46,919 nt of DNA from Aquimarina sp. RZ0. GTDB taxonomy: Bacteria > Bacteroidota > Bacteroidia > Flavobacteriales > Flavobacteriaceae. Made by a program: the position numbers and the translations under genes. Positions 1-10,600 of the stretch are shown one piece after another; position 1 is the stretch's first letter; the number at the start of each line of letters is the position of its first letter. The notes beneath the pieces are model-generated. The model was not told where the DNA came from, did no database searches, and saw nothing but the letters and a program-made list of their open reading frames with translations. The DNA lies in the NCBI RefSeq assembly GCF_008370685.1, contig NZ_VTZU01000055.1, forward strand, positions 1 through 46,919, given 5' to 3'.

Positions 1-3000
1 GCTGTAACGGTAGCACTTGCGCCTGGTAGTAAACTTACGATTGGACTCCCTGAAATACTACCGGCATCGGCATTGTCATCCGTAATTTCGATAGCACTCA
101 AGGTAACATTACCCGTATTGGTTACTACAATATCATATTCGATAACATCATTTAATACACTGCCTGAAACTCGAACGGTTTTAATAACACTTAGTGAGGG
201 ATCTGGAAACTCTGTACAGAAATCAAAACCACCTATAGCAGAACCATGTCTATTGCCAATAGTACAAGTATCACAATCCTGCCACAAAATAGTTATACTT
301 GTAATACCATCAATATCTTCAAAATTAACTCCAATCCGGTCATTATCTCCATCTGTCGAAAGCGCTGTAGCATTAATTATACCTGTAGTATTATCTGAAG
401 CGTATGATGGAGTTCCTGAATTCGTAAAAGTGGGAAATATTGTATTTCCTAGACCATCCGTTGCTGTCACTGTGAATTTATCTCCATTTGCTCCAGCTCC
501 GTTTACGTGTATTAAATCAAAACCAATAGAGAATAGAGAATTACTAAAAGATATCGTTTGGGTAATACCTGTTGCGGTATAGCCTGCAGTAAAAAATTGC
601 AAAGCGTTTTCAAAACCAAAATCGGCATTAGGTCCCACACCAGGCGTCGGTCCATCTCCGGTAGAGCCAAAGCCCGACCACATATCAAAAGTACCTGTAT
701 CTCCTGTAAAAACATAATTTATATCAACCCCAGAACCATCTATATCCGTAAATGTATTGGTTAGTGCTCCATCGGGAGTCCAATCAAATTCATTAATCCC
801 ATTTGGAGAAGACGTATCCCAATTAAAATTATACGTTGTGCCTGCACAACTTGGAGCTTCATGTAAATCAGGCATAGCCGGAAAGAAGAACCCATCATTT
901 TCTGTAAAAGTATTTATATTAGTAACGGCAGTATGTACAGATGGATCTGTACCTTCTGTTTGAGTAAAGCCCACAGGCAAGTCTGCATCATTGATATCAA
1001 CAGTAAGACTCCCTACAGGTAAAGAATTAGCAAACCATAATCCATCAGAAAATGTTGTAACCGTTTGGCTAAAACCTCCAGTATTAGTAATCACTACACT
1101 TACACCTCCAAGTCCTTCTTCTCCATTATCCTGAATTCCATTATTATTAGTATCTATGTATAACCTTCCTGTCATTGAAGTACAGGTACTAATACTAGCA
1201 TCAATAACATTACTAGTTGTTCCTTGTGGACTTCCTGTAACAGTAGGAATACCGACTGCATCTACCCCACCGGTAAGTCGACCAAATCCATCTATATCTG
1301 CAGCACCAAAAGTTCCAGCTCCTTCACGTGCATCTTCACATCCATCACCATCACTATCAGTATCCAAATTATCTGAATCACCATCGCCATCGGTATCCGG
1401 ACAAGCAACAATTTCTAATAAATCTATAAAATTACCAATAAACTGACCTCCGTTAGAAGTACTTACACTTTCAAAACCAATTCTTGTTGAAGTCTGCCCT
1501 ACGGGAACTGTATAAAAACCTTTATAATTAACCCATAGTGTATTATTAGTTCTTAATATTCGCTGTTCTACCAAAACTCCAGTTGAAGGTCCTAACAAGA
1601 CTCTAGCTTCATCTACTCCACTTCTACCTCTGTGCCATATCGACCATTGGATAATGTCTCCTGGAGTTGTCGCAAAATCCTGAAATAATTGGGCATTCTG
1701 GGTCGCATTAATTTCAGCGTGAGCACTTCCATCAATGGAAGTCACTCCTCCGTGACCTGTTTCCCATATTTCAACCAGATTATTTGATGCTGTAGTATCC
1801 CATCCACTCACATCAGATTCATTAAAATAAAATGCCCTCGAGGGAGCTGTCCCAAAAGTAGTTTGAGCTGTGGTAGGATCAAAAGTTTCAAAACTATTAT
1901 TCACCAAAACTATATTTTCACACCCCTCATCCACATCCGTAATACCATCATTATCAGAATCCTGATCACAACCATCAGGTACAGAATCTGAGTCCGTGTC
2001 CAGATTATCATCAAAATTAGGGCAGATATCACTACTATCTTCTATACCATCTCCATCAGAATCATTAAGATCATCACAAGCATCCGAAATCCCATCTCCG
2101 TCAGCATCAGGTCCTGCCAGGGTAACATCTGATGAATTAGCCTGAGGACTTCCCGTAATCGTCGGAACTCCATCAACACCAACACCTCCCATTAGCTCAC
2201 CATCAGTATCAATATCTAAAGAAGTAAATATTCCATTACCTTCTATGGCATCAGCACACCCATCGCCATCACTATCATTGTCCAAATGGTCAGGCTCATT
2301 ATCTCCATCACTATCTATATATCGACAATACAAAAGATTCGAAAACAAAAAAGTTACATCACCATTATTTACAACATCTCCATCTTGTCTTTGCTTATTT
2401 GTGATTATATCAAAAGAAGTGACAAGTCCGCTAATAATTATATCTGAATAATTAAGAGTAGCATCTACAGAACCATTTGTATATGAAGTAATTACAGGCA
2501 ACAAGCTGTTGTTATTTGTTATCACATGGGAGTTCCCGCCAGAAGTGTTTACATAGTCGTTACTGGGAAATGCAGTAGGACTTGTTAATGCGCTCATATT
2601 TATAGCTTGTATATCTGGTCCAGAAGCACTAACTGAAACTCTATCTCCCTGATCTATACCTGACCATCTAAATCTAAGATCCGTTACCGGTTCACTAAAA
2701 GTAAACGTATAAACAACTGTTTCTCCTATACCATTATCAATTTGCTGACCTTGCACTCTCAAAGATGTTGCATCTTCAACTAACAATTGTGATAATGCTC
2801 CACCATCAATTGTATTAGCAACAGCAGTCACATCCACATTAACAACACTAAAGTCATAAATATCATTAATAACGCCAGCTACATTCTGGTTTCCAGGAGG
2901 CGCTGTTCCAATATTAATAAAACTTGATGGGCAATCTAAACCTTCATTACTATCTAAAATACCGTCATTATCATCATCCTGATCCGCATCATCTGATACC

Positions 3001-4097
3001 AGATCACCATCCGTATCTATAGTTATAAAAATACCTAACAAACCTCTTTCAGAACTTACACCAAGAGCATCCGAAACCGAAAACAAAATATCTGCGCCAC
3101 CAGAATAACCAGAAACTGGAACAAATGTAAGGTTTCCGATAGCATCTACCGTATATGTTCCTACTCCTGCAATAACAAGCGGAGTCCCAACATTCCCTTG
3201 ATTTGTAACATCATTAGGGTCTATAAGGGTTGTTGTAGAAAGATCAATATTACCATCTACATCATTAGCGCCTGTTAATACGTTTGTCGAAAAATTAGTG
3301 TCTTCAACTATTAGGTTATTCAGATTATCAACTACTGTGGGTGGAGTATTTAAAACTACAGGAGTAGTTACATCAAAAGTAACTTCTCCTAGAAAACTGA
3401 TTGAGTTTTGTCTATCATTACTATCTACAGAACTACCATTCCTAAAAATAGCTATCCCTATATTTTCATAATTTACCCTGACTACATATTCTGTATTAGC
3501 AACATCTATTCCCGGAGCAAAATCTGCATCACTTTGAAACTTTGTAAACGCTCCATTAGTAGATACTACAAGTTCTGTAGGAGGAGCGACACCGCTTTCT
3601 ATGACATAAGAAGATGGAACAATAACCTCAAAATACTCATTACCATCTACATCAATAGCCTCCATGCTAAAAGTATCAAGAATCCCTCTAACTCCTGCAT
3701 CAGCAGCATTAATTACAGTCCCATCGTATACAAACTCTATTTGCCACTCGACAAAACCATCAGGTGCTGTCGTATTTGTTGTAGGTTCAAATCGATCATC
3801 CACTCCAAGAACGGTATCCACAGAAATAACAGATGCATCTACAATATTATTAATTGTTAAAACAGCATCCAAAATAATATTATCTGATGAAACTGCTATA
3901 TCCTGATAAATATATCTGGCTCCGATGGTTCCATCTGCATTACTTCCTGGTAATAATGTGGGACCTTGTGATAAATTAAATGTGGGTCTTACCTGTCCAA
4001 GCAAAGAAGTAGAACAAACAAGAAACACTACAAAAAAAGAGGTCATAAGAGATAGTAATCTCTTTCGACCCAATGAGACTTGGGTAATTTTTTTCAT
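1..4097 (-). CDS. Giant secreted multi-domain repeat protein, N-terminal part (runs off the left edge)
   Basis: The minus strand is open without a stop from the ATG at 4097 to base 1, giving about 1365 residues with the C-terminus outside the window. Seen in order: an N-terminal signal peptide (about 1-36, MKKI start, hydrophobic core); a region with a Tandem-95/cadherin-like stretch (about 260-355); Asp-rich thrombospondin type 3-like calcium repeats of the DxDGDG form (about 360-385, 594-622, 663-726, 898-930); a carbohydrate-binding/DUF642-like segment with SFE...GW and WSIWHRGRSG (about 728-890); an SdrD-B-like domain with YIDTNNNGIQD (about 974-1056); and a DUF11-type repeat with VTNTGNVTLS (about 1300-1365). 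Flavobacterial proteins of this build usually end in a type IX secretion or gliding-associated C-terminal domain, but that end is not visible. Likely an adhesin or cell-surface structural protein; the exact role is unknown. Confidence 0.9.
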   Translation of the reverse strand, partial: MKKITQVSLGRKRLLSLMTSFFVVFLVCSTSLLGQVRPTFNLSQGPTLLPGSNADGTIGARYIYQDIAVSSDNIILDAVLTINNIVDASVISVDTVLGVDDRFEPTTNTTAPDGFVEWQIEFVYDGTVINAADAGVRGILDTFSMEAIDVDGNEYFEVIVPSSYVIESGVAPPTELVVSTNGAFTKFQSDADFAPGIDVANTEYVVRVNYENIGIAIFRNGSSVDSNDRQNSISFLGEVTFDVTTPVVLNTPPTVVDNLNNLIVEDTNFSTNVLTGANDVDGNIDLSTTTLIDPNDVTNQGNVGTPLVIAGVGTYTVDAIGNLTFVPVSGYSGGADILFSVSDALGVSSERGLLGIFITIDTDGDLVSDDADQDDDNDGILDSNEGLDCPSSFINIGTAPPGNQNVAGVINDIYDFSVVNVDVTAVANTIDGGALSQLLVEDATSLRVQGQQIDNGIGETVVYTFTFSEPVTDLRFRWSGIDQGDRVSVSASGPDIQAINMSALTSPTAFPSNDYVNTSGGNSHVITNNNSLLPVITSYTNGSVDATLNYSDIIISGLVTSFDIITNKQRQDGDVVNNGDVTFLFSNLLYCRYIDSDGDNEPDHLDNDSDGDGCADAIEGNGIFTSLDIDTDGELMGGVGVDGVPTITGSPQANSSDVTLAGPDADGDGISDACDDLNDSDGDGIEDSSDICPNFDDNLDTDSDSVPDGCDQDSDNDGITDVDEGCENIVLVNNSFETFDPTTAQTTFGTAPSRAFYFNESDVSGWDTTASNNLVEIWETGHGGVTSIDGSAHAEINATQNAQLFQDFATTPGDIIQWSIWHRGRSGVDEARVLLGPSTGVLVEQRILRTNNTLWVNYKGFYTVPVGQTSTRIGFESVSTSNGGQFIGNFIDLLEIVACPDTDGDGDSDNLDTDSDGDGCEDAREGAGTFGAADIDGFGRLTGGVDAVGIPTVTGSPQGTTSNVIDASISTCTSMTGRLYIDTNNNGIQDNGEEGLGGVSVVITNTGGFSQTVTTFSDGLWFANSLPVGSLTVDINDADLPVGFTQTEGTDPSVHTAVTNINTFTENDGFFFPAMPDLHEAPSCAGTTYNFNWDTSSPNGINEFDWTPDGALTNTFTDIDGSGVDINYVFTGDTGTFDMWSGFGSTGDGPTPGVGPNADFGFENALQFFTAGYTATGITQTISFSNSLFSIGFDLIHVNGAGANGDKFTVTATDGLGNTIFPTFTNSGTPSYASDNTTGIINATALSTDGDNDRIGVNFEDIDGITSITILWQDCDTCTIGNRHGSAIGGFDFCTEFPDPSLSVIKTVRVSGSVLNDVIEYDIVVTNTGNVTLSAIEITDDNADAGSISGSPIVSLLPGASATVT

Positions 4098-4421
4098 ATG
4101 ACGATGGTTTACAATAGTCTATTTATCATTGGGTACTGACTTTTATAGACTAGTTATAAATAGTACTTAAATATTTATAATTCAAAAACTTAATCTTGTA
4201 TTACGGGTAAACCGTAAATTCTTATTACACAAATATGGTAATAGATTTCAATAATTAACACACATTTTCCCATAATTTTTTATATTTTTCGATATAAAGC
4301 ACTTTTTAACGCTATAAAACATACAAAACACACAATATTCAAAAAAAAATGAGATTTTTGGTATTGCGATTCAATTGTTCATTTTAGTAGTATATTTGCA
4401 ACTTTTAGCAACAGAACTATA
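4098..4421. other. Divergent intergenic region between the giant secreted protein and prfC
   Basis: A 324-base AT-rich spacer between divergently transcribed genes with no plausible ORF. It holds the prfC -7 box at its right end. A weaker minus-strand candidate, CATATTTG (4237-4230), lies about 135 bases before the secreted-protein start; its first base departs from the consensus. Confidence 0.5.
4391..4398 (+). promoter_or_regulatory. -7 promoter box of prfC
   Basis: TATATTTG fits the Bacteroidetes -7 consensus TAnnTTTG exactly and ends 23 bases before the prfC ATG. No well-spaced TTTG -33 box is obvious (a TTG lies at 4375, too close), so the call rests on the -7 box and its position. Confidence 0.6.
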
Positions 4422-6008
4422 ATGAAATTCATTGACGAAATAAAAAGAAGAAGAACATTTGGTATCATTTCTCACCCTGATGCGGGTAAAACCACACTGA
4501 CCGAAAAATTACTACTTTTTGGAGGAGCTATTCAGGAAGCGGGAGCGGTCAAATCCAATAAAATAAAGAAAGGTGCGACAAGTGATTTTATGGAAATTGA
4601 GCGTCAAAGAGGAATTTCTGTAGCTACATCTGTATTAGCTTTTGAATACCAAGGTATTAAAATAAACATCCTTGACACTCCAGGTCATAAGGATTTTGCA
4701 GAAGATACATTTAGAACACTGACTGCTGTTGATAGTGTAATTGTAGTTGTTGATGTGGCAAAAGGTGTTGAGGAACAGACGGAGAAGTTGGTTTCTGTAT
4801 GTAGAATGCGTAATATCCCCATGATTGTTTTTATAAACAAACTGGATCGTGAAGGTAAAGATGCCTTTGAATTACTTGATGAAATTGAGCAAAAACTTGG
4901 ATTAACGGTAACTCCCTTAAGTTTTCCAATCGGAATGGGGTATGATTTTAAAGGAATTTATAATATTTGGGAAAAAAACATCAATTTATTTAGTGGAGAT
5001 AGCAGGAAAAACATTGAAGAAACTATTAAAATTTCCGATTTATCTTCTTCAGAACTGAATACATTAGTTGGTGATAATTCTGCTGATACCTTAAGAGAAG
5101 AATTAGAGCTTATAGAGGGAATTTACCCTTATTTTGATCAAAAATCGTATCAAGACGGAAACTTGCAGCCAGTATTTTTTGGATCCGCTCTTAATAATTT
5201 TGGAGTTAGAGAATTGTTGGATTGCTTCATCTCTATAGCTCCGACGCCTAGAGCTAAGGAAAGTGACACAAGACTTATCGAGCCAGAGGAAGAAGCTTTT
5301 ACCGGATTCGTTTTTAAGATACACGCAAATATGGATCCTAAGCATCGTGATCGTTTAGCTTTTATTAAAATTGTATCAGGAACGTTTAAGCGAAATGTTC
5401 CTTATCTGCACACAAGACTCAATAAAAAGTTAAAATTTTCTAGTCCTAATGCATTTTTTGCCGAGAAAAAAGAAATTGTTGACACCTCCTACCCAGGAGA
5501 TATTGTAGGTTTACACGATACCGGAAATTTTAAAATTGGAGATACACTTACAACTGGAGAAATACTCAACTATAAGGGAATTCCAAGCTTTTCTCCAGAG
5601 CATTTTAGGTATATCAATAATGCTGATCCTATGAAATCCAAACAGTTATCCAAGGGCATTGATCAATTAATGGATGAAGGTGTTGCTCAATTATTTACTT
5701 TAGAATTAAACGGAAGAAAAATTATTGGTACCGTTGGTGCACTCCAATATGAAGTGATCCAATATAGATTAGAACACGAATACGGGGCTAAATGTACATA
5801 TGAAAATCTAAATGTTCACAAAGCATGCTGGATAGACGTTGAAGATATTGATAGCGAAGAATTTAAAGATTTCAAACGTGTTAAAAGTAAATTCTTGGCG
5901 AAGGACAAGCAAGATCAATTGGTATTTTTAGCAGACTCTTCATTTAGCTTGCAAATGACACAGCAAAAATATCCTTCTATCACTTTTCACTATACCTCAG
6001 AGTTTTAA
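4422..6008 (+). CDS. prfC: Peptide chain release factor 3 (RF3)
   Basis: A 528-residue translational GTPase, the usual RF3 length. It recycles class I release factors RF1/RF2 from the ribosome after termination. Visible GTPase motifs: P-loop HPDAGKTT (18-25), RGISV switch I (63-67), DTPGH (85-89) and NKLD (139-142). The EF-G-like beta-barrel domain II and the RF3-specific C-terminal domain follow (KQLSKGIDQLMDEG; ALQYEVIQYRLEHEYG). The GAVKSN and SDFMEIE segments before RGIS are RF3 signatures that separate it from EF-G and TypA. It is the only plus-strand gene between the secreted protein and the rpo block, with its own -7 box and no operon partner. Confidence 0.97.
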   Translation: MKFIDEIKRRRTFGIISHPDAGKTTLTEKLLLFGGAIQEAGAVKSNKIKKGATSDFMEIERQRGISVATSVLAFEYQGIKINILDTPGHKDFAEDTFRTLTAVDSVIVVVDVAKGVEEQTEKLVSVCRMRNIPMIVFINKLDREGKDAFELLDEIEQKLGLTVTPLSFPIGMGYDFKGIYNIWEKNINLFSGDSRKNIEETIKISDLSSSELNTLVGDNSADTLREELELIEGIYPYFDQKSYQDGNLQPVFFGSALNNFGVRELLDCFISIAPTPRAKESDTRLIEPEEEAFTGFVFKIHANMDPKHRDRLAFIKIVSGTFKRNVPYLHTRLNKKLKFSSPNAFFAEKKEIVDTSYPGDIVGLHDTGNFKIGDTLTTGEILNYKGIPSFSPEHFRYINNADPMKSKQLSKGIDQLMDEGVAQLFTLELNGRKIIGTVGALQYEVIQYRLEHEYGAKCTYENLNVHKACWIDVEDIDSEEFKDFKRVKSKFLAKDKQDQLVFLADSSFSLQMTQQKYPSITFHYTSEF

Positions 6009-6453
6009 TGTCATTTCTTTTTGTTTGACACTTCGAAGTAAAGAGCATAAATGGCATTACTATCTATGAATTTTCTTTCTCGTCTGAATCAAAAAATAAT
6101 GCGATTCAGTTTACAATGATTTCAGCTAAAAACTGGTATAAAACTTATTTAATACGATTTGTGATTAAAAAATTCGTATAAATTCATTGAATTATTTTTT
6201 CTTTATGCAAGGCAAAAAAATCAAGCATAGCTATAGATACGGTTTATTTTTTAAACGAAGTAGAAAGGAAAAAGAAACGATGAATATGCGAAATTTTTAG
6301 TTATAAATCGTATAAAGACCTTTTTAAAGCTTTTTGCACGCACTGATATGATTACCCTTAGCATTTTAATAAAACTGATTATAAAAAGCTTACACAGTCT
6401 TTTTGTATTACTGAAAATTATTCTAAAACAAGTATTGATAGAAAATAACTATA
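6009..6453. other. Intergenic region carrying palindromic element copy A
   Basis: This 445-base spacer has no gene. Its centre is the first 162-bp palindromic element (6152-6313). The 13 bases AACTGGTATAAAA just left of the element (6131-6143) recur left of copy B (6923-6935), so some flanking sequence is shared too. The rest is AT-rich without clear signals. Confidence 0.6.
6152..6313. repeat. 162-bp palindromic dispersed element, copy A
   Basis: Begins ATACGATTTGTG and ends ATAAATCGTAT. The ends form an imperfect inverted repeat of about 25 bases, and the whole element folds around the centre TAGCTATAG(A/C)TA. Copies B (6945-7106) and C (25655-25816) have the same length; A and C differ at only one position that I could find (GATACGG here against GCTACGG). 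It contains no ORF. The outermost TA could be a target duplication. A MITE or REP-like family is the best fit. Confidence 0.85.
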
Positions 6454-6774
6454 TCAATCTTTTGCGCTATCAAAAGAACGTTTACCAACCAAAATTTCGA
6501 AAAACAGTTTAAAATCTGAAATCAAACTCCACAAAGGATATTTAAATGTTGCTGGTTTATTTTTTTCGAAGAAAGCATGACCCACCCATGCAAAACCATA
6601 TCCAACAACAGGGATAAAAAACCATTTCCATCCCCAATCATAATACACAGCAACACCAATAATAACAAAAACTAAAAAAGTTCCTATAAAATGTAATGCC
6701 CTACTGGTTCTGTTCTGATGTTCTGTCAGATAGAACTTATAAAATTCTGAAAATGTTTTGATCCGATCAGCCAT
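6454..6774 (-). CDS. DUF962 / Mpo1-like small membrane protein
   Basis: 106 residues. The N-terminal FSEFYKFYLTEHQN and NRTSRALHFIGT, two hydrophobic stretches (about 27-44 and 50-66) and the GYGFAWVGHAFFEKNKPA segment are hallmarks of the DUF962 family. A yeast member, Mpo1, is an iron-dependent dioxygenase acting on 2-hydroxy fatty acids, and the conserved His residues here (H19, H28 and the His in VGHAFFE) are consistent with metal binding. Bacterial function is not established. The gene stands alone between two copies of the palindromic element. Confidence 0.85.
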   Translation of the reverse strand: MADRIKTFSEFYKFYLTEHQNRTSRALHFIGTFLVFVIIGVAVYYDWGWKWFFIPVVGYGFAWVGHAFFEKNKPATFKYPLWSLISDFKLFFEILVGKRSFDSAKD

Positions 6775-6944
6775 GTAGATATATTTTTATAAAATTAGTA
6801 TCATATATCAATTTGACAACACCTGCCAACAATAAAACTTTAAACTTCCTGAGTAATACCAGTCAATGATTTAAAAATACTCATTGTAATTTGCACTCTT
6901 TGTGCAAGTATTCTTAAAATAGAACTGGTATAAAAACGATTATT

Positions 6945-7106
6945 ATACGATTTGTGATTAAAAAATTCGTATAAATTCATTGAATTATTTTTTCTTTATA
7001 CAAGACAAAAAAATCAAGCATAGCTATAGCTACGGTTTATTTTTTAAACGAAGTAGAAAGGAAAAAGAAACGATGAATATGCGAAATTTTTAGTTATAAA
7101 TCGTAT
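6945..7106. repeat. 162-bp palindromic dispersed element, copy B
   Basis: Same length and ends as copies A and C. It differs from both in the left arm (TTTATACAAGACAAAA against TTTATGCAAGGCAAAA). The ATACGATTT and AAATCGTAT termini are conserved. The centre TAGCTATAGCTA is a perfect palindrome. Confidence 0.85.
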
Positions 7107-7180
7107 TACATACTAAATGAAATTTATTAAACCATACTGAAGATAATCAAAATATAGTTTTTGATCAACTATGCGTAAAT

Positions 7181-7220
7181 AAAAATACCTGTTAAGTTTT
7201 ACAACTCAACAGGTATTTTT
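7181..7220 (-). terminator. Terminator of the DUF3467 gene
   Basis: The arms AAAAATACCTGTT and AACAGGTATTTTT form a 13-bp perfect stem, extended inside by AGTT/AACT. On the minus strand it lies 24 bases after the DUF3467 stop and ends in a U-rich run, as expected for an intrinsic terminator. The symmetric A/T flanks would let it work in both directions. Confidence 0.8.
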
Positions 7221-7244
7221 AAATAATATCATTTTATAATCTCT

Positions 7245-7559
7245 CTACGCCTGACCTGTGGGTCCAAAATTTAGAGGTATTGGTGGTTGTTCGTAATCTT
7301 TAATTTCTCCGTGTGCAGCTTCAAATCTGGATACATTGTCATTAAGTGCCTTTAATAACCTTTTCGCGTGTTGCGGTGTTAAAATTATCCTACTTTTCAC
7401 CTTGCTTTTGGGTCTACCCGGCATAATATTCACAAAATCTACCACAAATTCTGAAACAGAGTGATTAATAATTGCAAGATTGCTATAAATACCATCCGCA
7501 ATTGATTCATCTAATTCGATATTTAATTGATTCTGTTTTTGGTCTTTATTTTCTGCCAT
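7245..7559 (-). CDS. DUF3467 domain protein downstream of rpoC
   Basis: 104 residues. The segments YSNLAIINHSVSEFVVDF, VNIMPGRPKSKVKSRIILTP and HAKRLLKALNDNVSRFE identify the DUF3467 family, a small conserved Bacteroidetes protein without known function. It lies 69 bases after rpoC, separated by a strong hairpin terminator, so it is probably transcribed partly by read-through or from its own weak promoter. No signal peptide or membrane segment, so it should be cytosolic. Family identity is solid; the role is unknown. Confidence 0.88.
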   Translation of the reverse strand: MAENKDQKQNQLNIELDESIADGIYSNLAIINHSVSEFVVDFVNIMPGRPKSKVKSRIILTPQHAKRLLKALNDNVSRFEAAHGEIKDYEQPPIPLNFGPTGQA

Positions 7560-7596
7560 TTTCTTTAATGTATTTCTGAACGTTTTACATTATAAA

Positions 7597-7626
7597 AAAA
7601 TAGCCTGCCGTCTGGCAGGCTATTTT
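7597..7626 (-). terminator. Terminator of the rpoBC operon
   Basis: Perfect GC-rich stem GCCTGCC/GGCAGGC with a 4-base loop, extended by AAAATA/TATTTT. It lies directly after the rpoC stop and is followed on the minus strand by seven U. A classical intrinsic terminator; the A run on the other side would make it bidirectional. Confidence 0.88.
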
Positions 7627-7628
7627 GA

Positions 7629-10600
7629 TTAATTATAATTTACTTCTTGTCTTTGTTCCATTCGATCTTCGAACTCTTCTTTAGAACCTACAATAATACT
7701 TTCATAATTTCTCATTCCGGTACCTGCTGGTATTCTATGTCCTACGATTACATTCTCTTTTAATCCTTCCAGATCATCTACCTTACCACTTACCGCGGCC
7801 TCATTCAATACTTTAGTCGTTTCCTGGAACGAAGCTGCAGAGATGAATGACTTAGTCTGTAGCGATGCTCTCGTTATACCCTGAAGTATTGGAGTTGCCG
7901 TAGCAGGAGTCACATCTCTTGCAGAAACCAAATTCTTATCTTCTCTACGCAAAATTGAGTTTTCGTCTCTTAAATCACGTGGTGATATAATCTGACCTGC
8001 TTTTAAGTTTTCACTATCACCAGCATCTTCAATAACTTTCATCCCAAATACTGCATCATTTTCCTGAATAAAATCAGCCTTATGTACCAATTGGTTTTCT
8101 AAGAAAATTGTATCACCCGGATCCTGAATTCTTACCTTACGCATCATCTGACGTACTACAACCTCAAAGTGCTTATCATTAATTTTTACACCTTGTAATC
8201 TATATACTTCCTGTACTTCATTAACAAGATATTGCTGTACGGCAGAAGGGCCTTTGATCTTAAGAATATCTTCTGGAGTTACAGAACCATCTGATAATGG
8301 CATTCCTGCACGTACAAAATCATTTTCCTGTACAAGAATCTGGTTAGATAGCTTAACAAGATATTTCTTGATTTCACCTATTCTGGACTCTACAATAATC
8401 TCTCGATTACCACGCTTGATCTTACCAAAAGATACAACACCATCAATCTCACTTACTACCGCAGGGTTGGACGGGTTACGTGCTTCAAATAATTCTGTCA
8501 CACGTGGAAGACCTCCTGTAATATCTCCTGCTTTTGCAGATTTACGAGGAATCTTAACCAATACTTTACCAACCTTAATTTTCTCGTTATCATCCACCAT
8601 AAGGTGAGCACCAACAGGAAGGTTGTAAGAACGAAGTACTTCATCACCACTTCCTAAAACAAGAAGTGTTGGTATTTTTTTCTTATCACGAGATTCAGAG
8701 ATCACTTTTTCCTGGAATCCAGTTTGTTCATCAATTTCTACCTGATAAGTTATACCTTGCTCAACATTTTCGTATTTAACTTTTCCTGCAAATTCTGTAA
8801 TAATAACACCATTATATGGATCCCATTGACAGATACTCTGATCTCTTTCCAGCACATCACCATTCTTAATAAATAATTGAGAACCGTATGGGATTAAGTT
8901 TGTACTTAAAACAATTTTAGTCTTAGGGTCTACTACTTTAATTTCAGATGTACGCGAAATCACTACATCAATTTCATTTCCTTCAGCATCCTCTCCTTTA
9001 ACCGTCTTCAATTCTTCTATTTCTGCTTTACCTGCAAATTTAGATCTCAATTGATTTTCTTCAGAAATGTTACTTGCAATACCTCCTACGTGGAATGTAC
9101 GTAATGTAAGCTGTGTACCTGGTTCTCCAATCGACTGAGCAGCTACTACACCAACAGCTTCACCTCGCTGAACTGTTTTACCAGTAGCAAGATTACGTCC
9201 GTAGCATTTTACGCAAATACCCTTTTTAGCCTCACAAGTAAGTGCAGAACGAACTTCTACAGATTCTACAGGAGAATTTTCTATTGTAGTTGCTGTTGCA
9301 TCATCAATCTCTATCCCTGCTTCTACCAGCACCTCCTGAGTTAATGGGTTTATTACCTCTACCAAAGAAGTTCTACCAACAATCCTTGCTGCCAAACCTT
9401 CAATTATTTCTTCATTTTTCTTTAGTGGTCTAACCTCTACTCCTCTCAATGTTCCGCAATCTTCAACATTCACGATTACATCCTGAGCAACATCCACCAA
9501 ACGACGTGTTAAATACCCTGCATCTGCTGTTTTCAGGGCTGTATCTGCAAGACCTTTACGAGCACCGTGAGTAGATATAAAGTATTCGAGAATCGAAAGC
9601 CCTTCTTTAAAGTTAGAAAGAATCGGGTTTTCAATAATTTCACCTCCAGCAGAATTTGATTTTTTAGGTTTTGCCATCAATCCACGCATTCCGGTAAGCT
9701 GACGAATCTGTTCTTTAGATCCCCTGGCTCCAGAATCAAGCATCATATATACCGAGTTAAATCCTTGCTGATCTTCTCTAATACGCTTCATAGACAACTC
9801 GGTCAATGCCGCATTAGTAGAAGTCCAGATATCAATTACCTGATTATAACGCTCATTATTCGTGATAAGACCCATATTATAGTTTCCTACAATACCGTCT
9901 ACTTCTTTATTTGCTTTAGCAATCATCGTGTGCTTCTCAGCAGGGATGATTATATCTCCTAAACTAAAAGATAATCCACCTCTAAATGCAAAATTATATC
10001 CTAAGGTTTTAATCGCATCCAAAAACTCAGCTGTTTCTGGTACGCTGGTTACCTTAAGAATCCCACCAATAATATCTCTTAGTGATTTCTTAGTTAGTAC
10101 TTCATTAATATATCCAGCTTTTTCAGGTACTTTTTCATTAAATAAAACTCTTCCTGTAGTAGTTTCAATTATTTTGGTTACTAACTCGCCATCTTCAACA
10201 TCTTTAGTCCGTACTTTAATATTAGCATTGATATCAAGCTGCTTCTCATTATACGCAATGATAACTTCTTCCGGAGAATAAAATGTCAGATCTTCTCCTT
10301 TGACTATAAGTTCTGGAGTAGATCTACGAGATTTAGTCATATAATAAAGTCCCAAAACCATATCCTGCGATGGTACGGTAACTGGTGAACCATTTGCTGG
10401 ATTTAAGATATTATGCGATGCCAACATTAATAGCTGTGCTTCTAATATTGCTTCTGGTCCTAATGGCAAGTGCACTGCCATCTGATCTCCATCAAAATCC
10501 GCATTAAATGCAGTACATACTAATGGGTGTAATTGTATTGCTTTACCTTCAATAAGTTTTGGTTGAAAAGCCTGAATACCCAGACGGTGAAGCGTAGGGG

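Larger units (their letters stand above)
6775..7244. other. Intergenic region with palindromic element copy B and a terminator
   Basis: A 470-base gap without a gene. It contains element copy B (6945-7106) and, at its right end, the terminator hairpin of the DUF3467 gene (7181-7220). The remaining sequence is AT-rich with no recognised signal. Confidence 0.6.

Noticed and set aside
73..3906. Plus-strand ORFs opposite the giant secreted protein (for example 73-582, 1156-1446, 3408-3860)
   Set aside because: They are by-products of the low-stop composition of the Asp/Thr-rich minus-strand gene; they lack recognisable domains, and the minus-strand reading is continuous with clear domain motifs.
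6152..6313. Palindromic element read as an intrinsic terminator of prfC
   Set aside because: It lies 144 bases after the stop, recurs in unrelated contexts and has defined ends, so a dispersed element explains it better.
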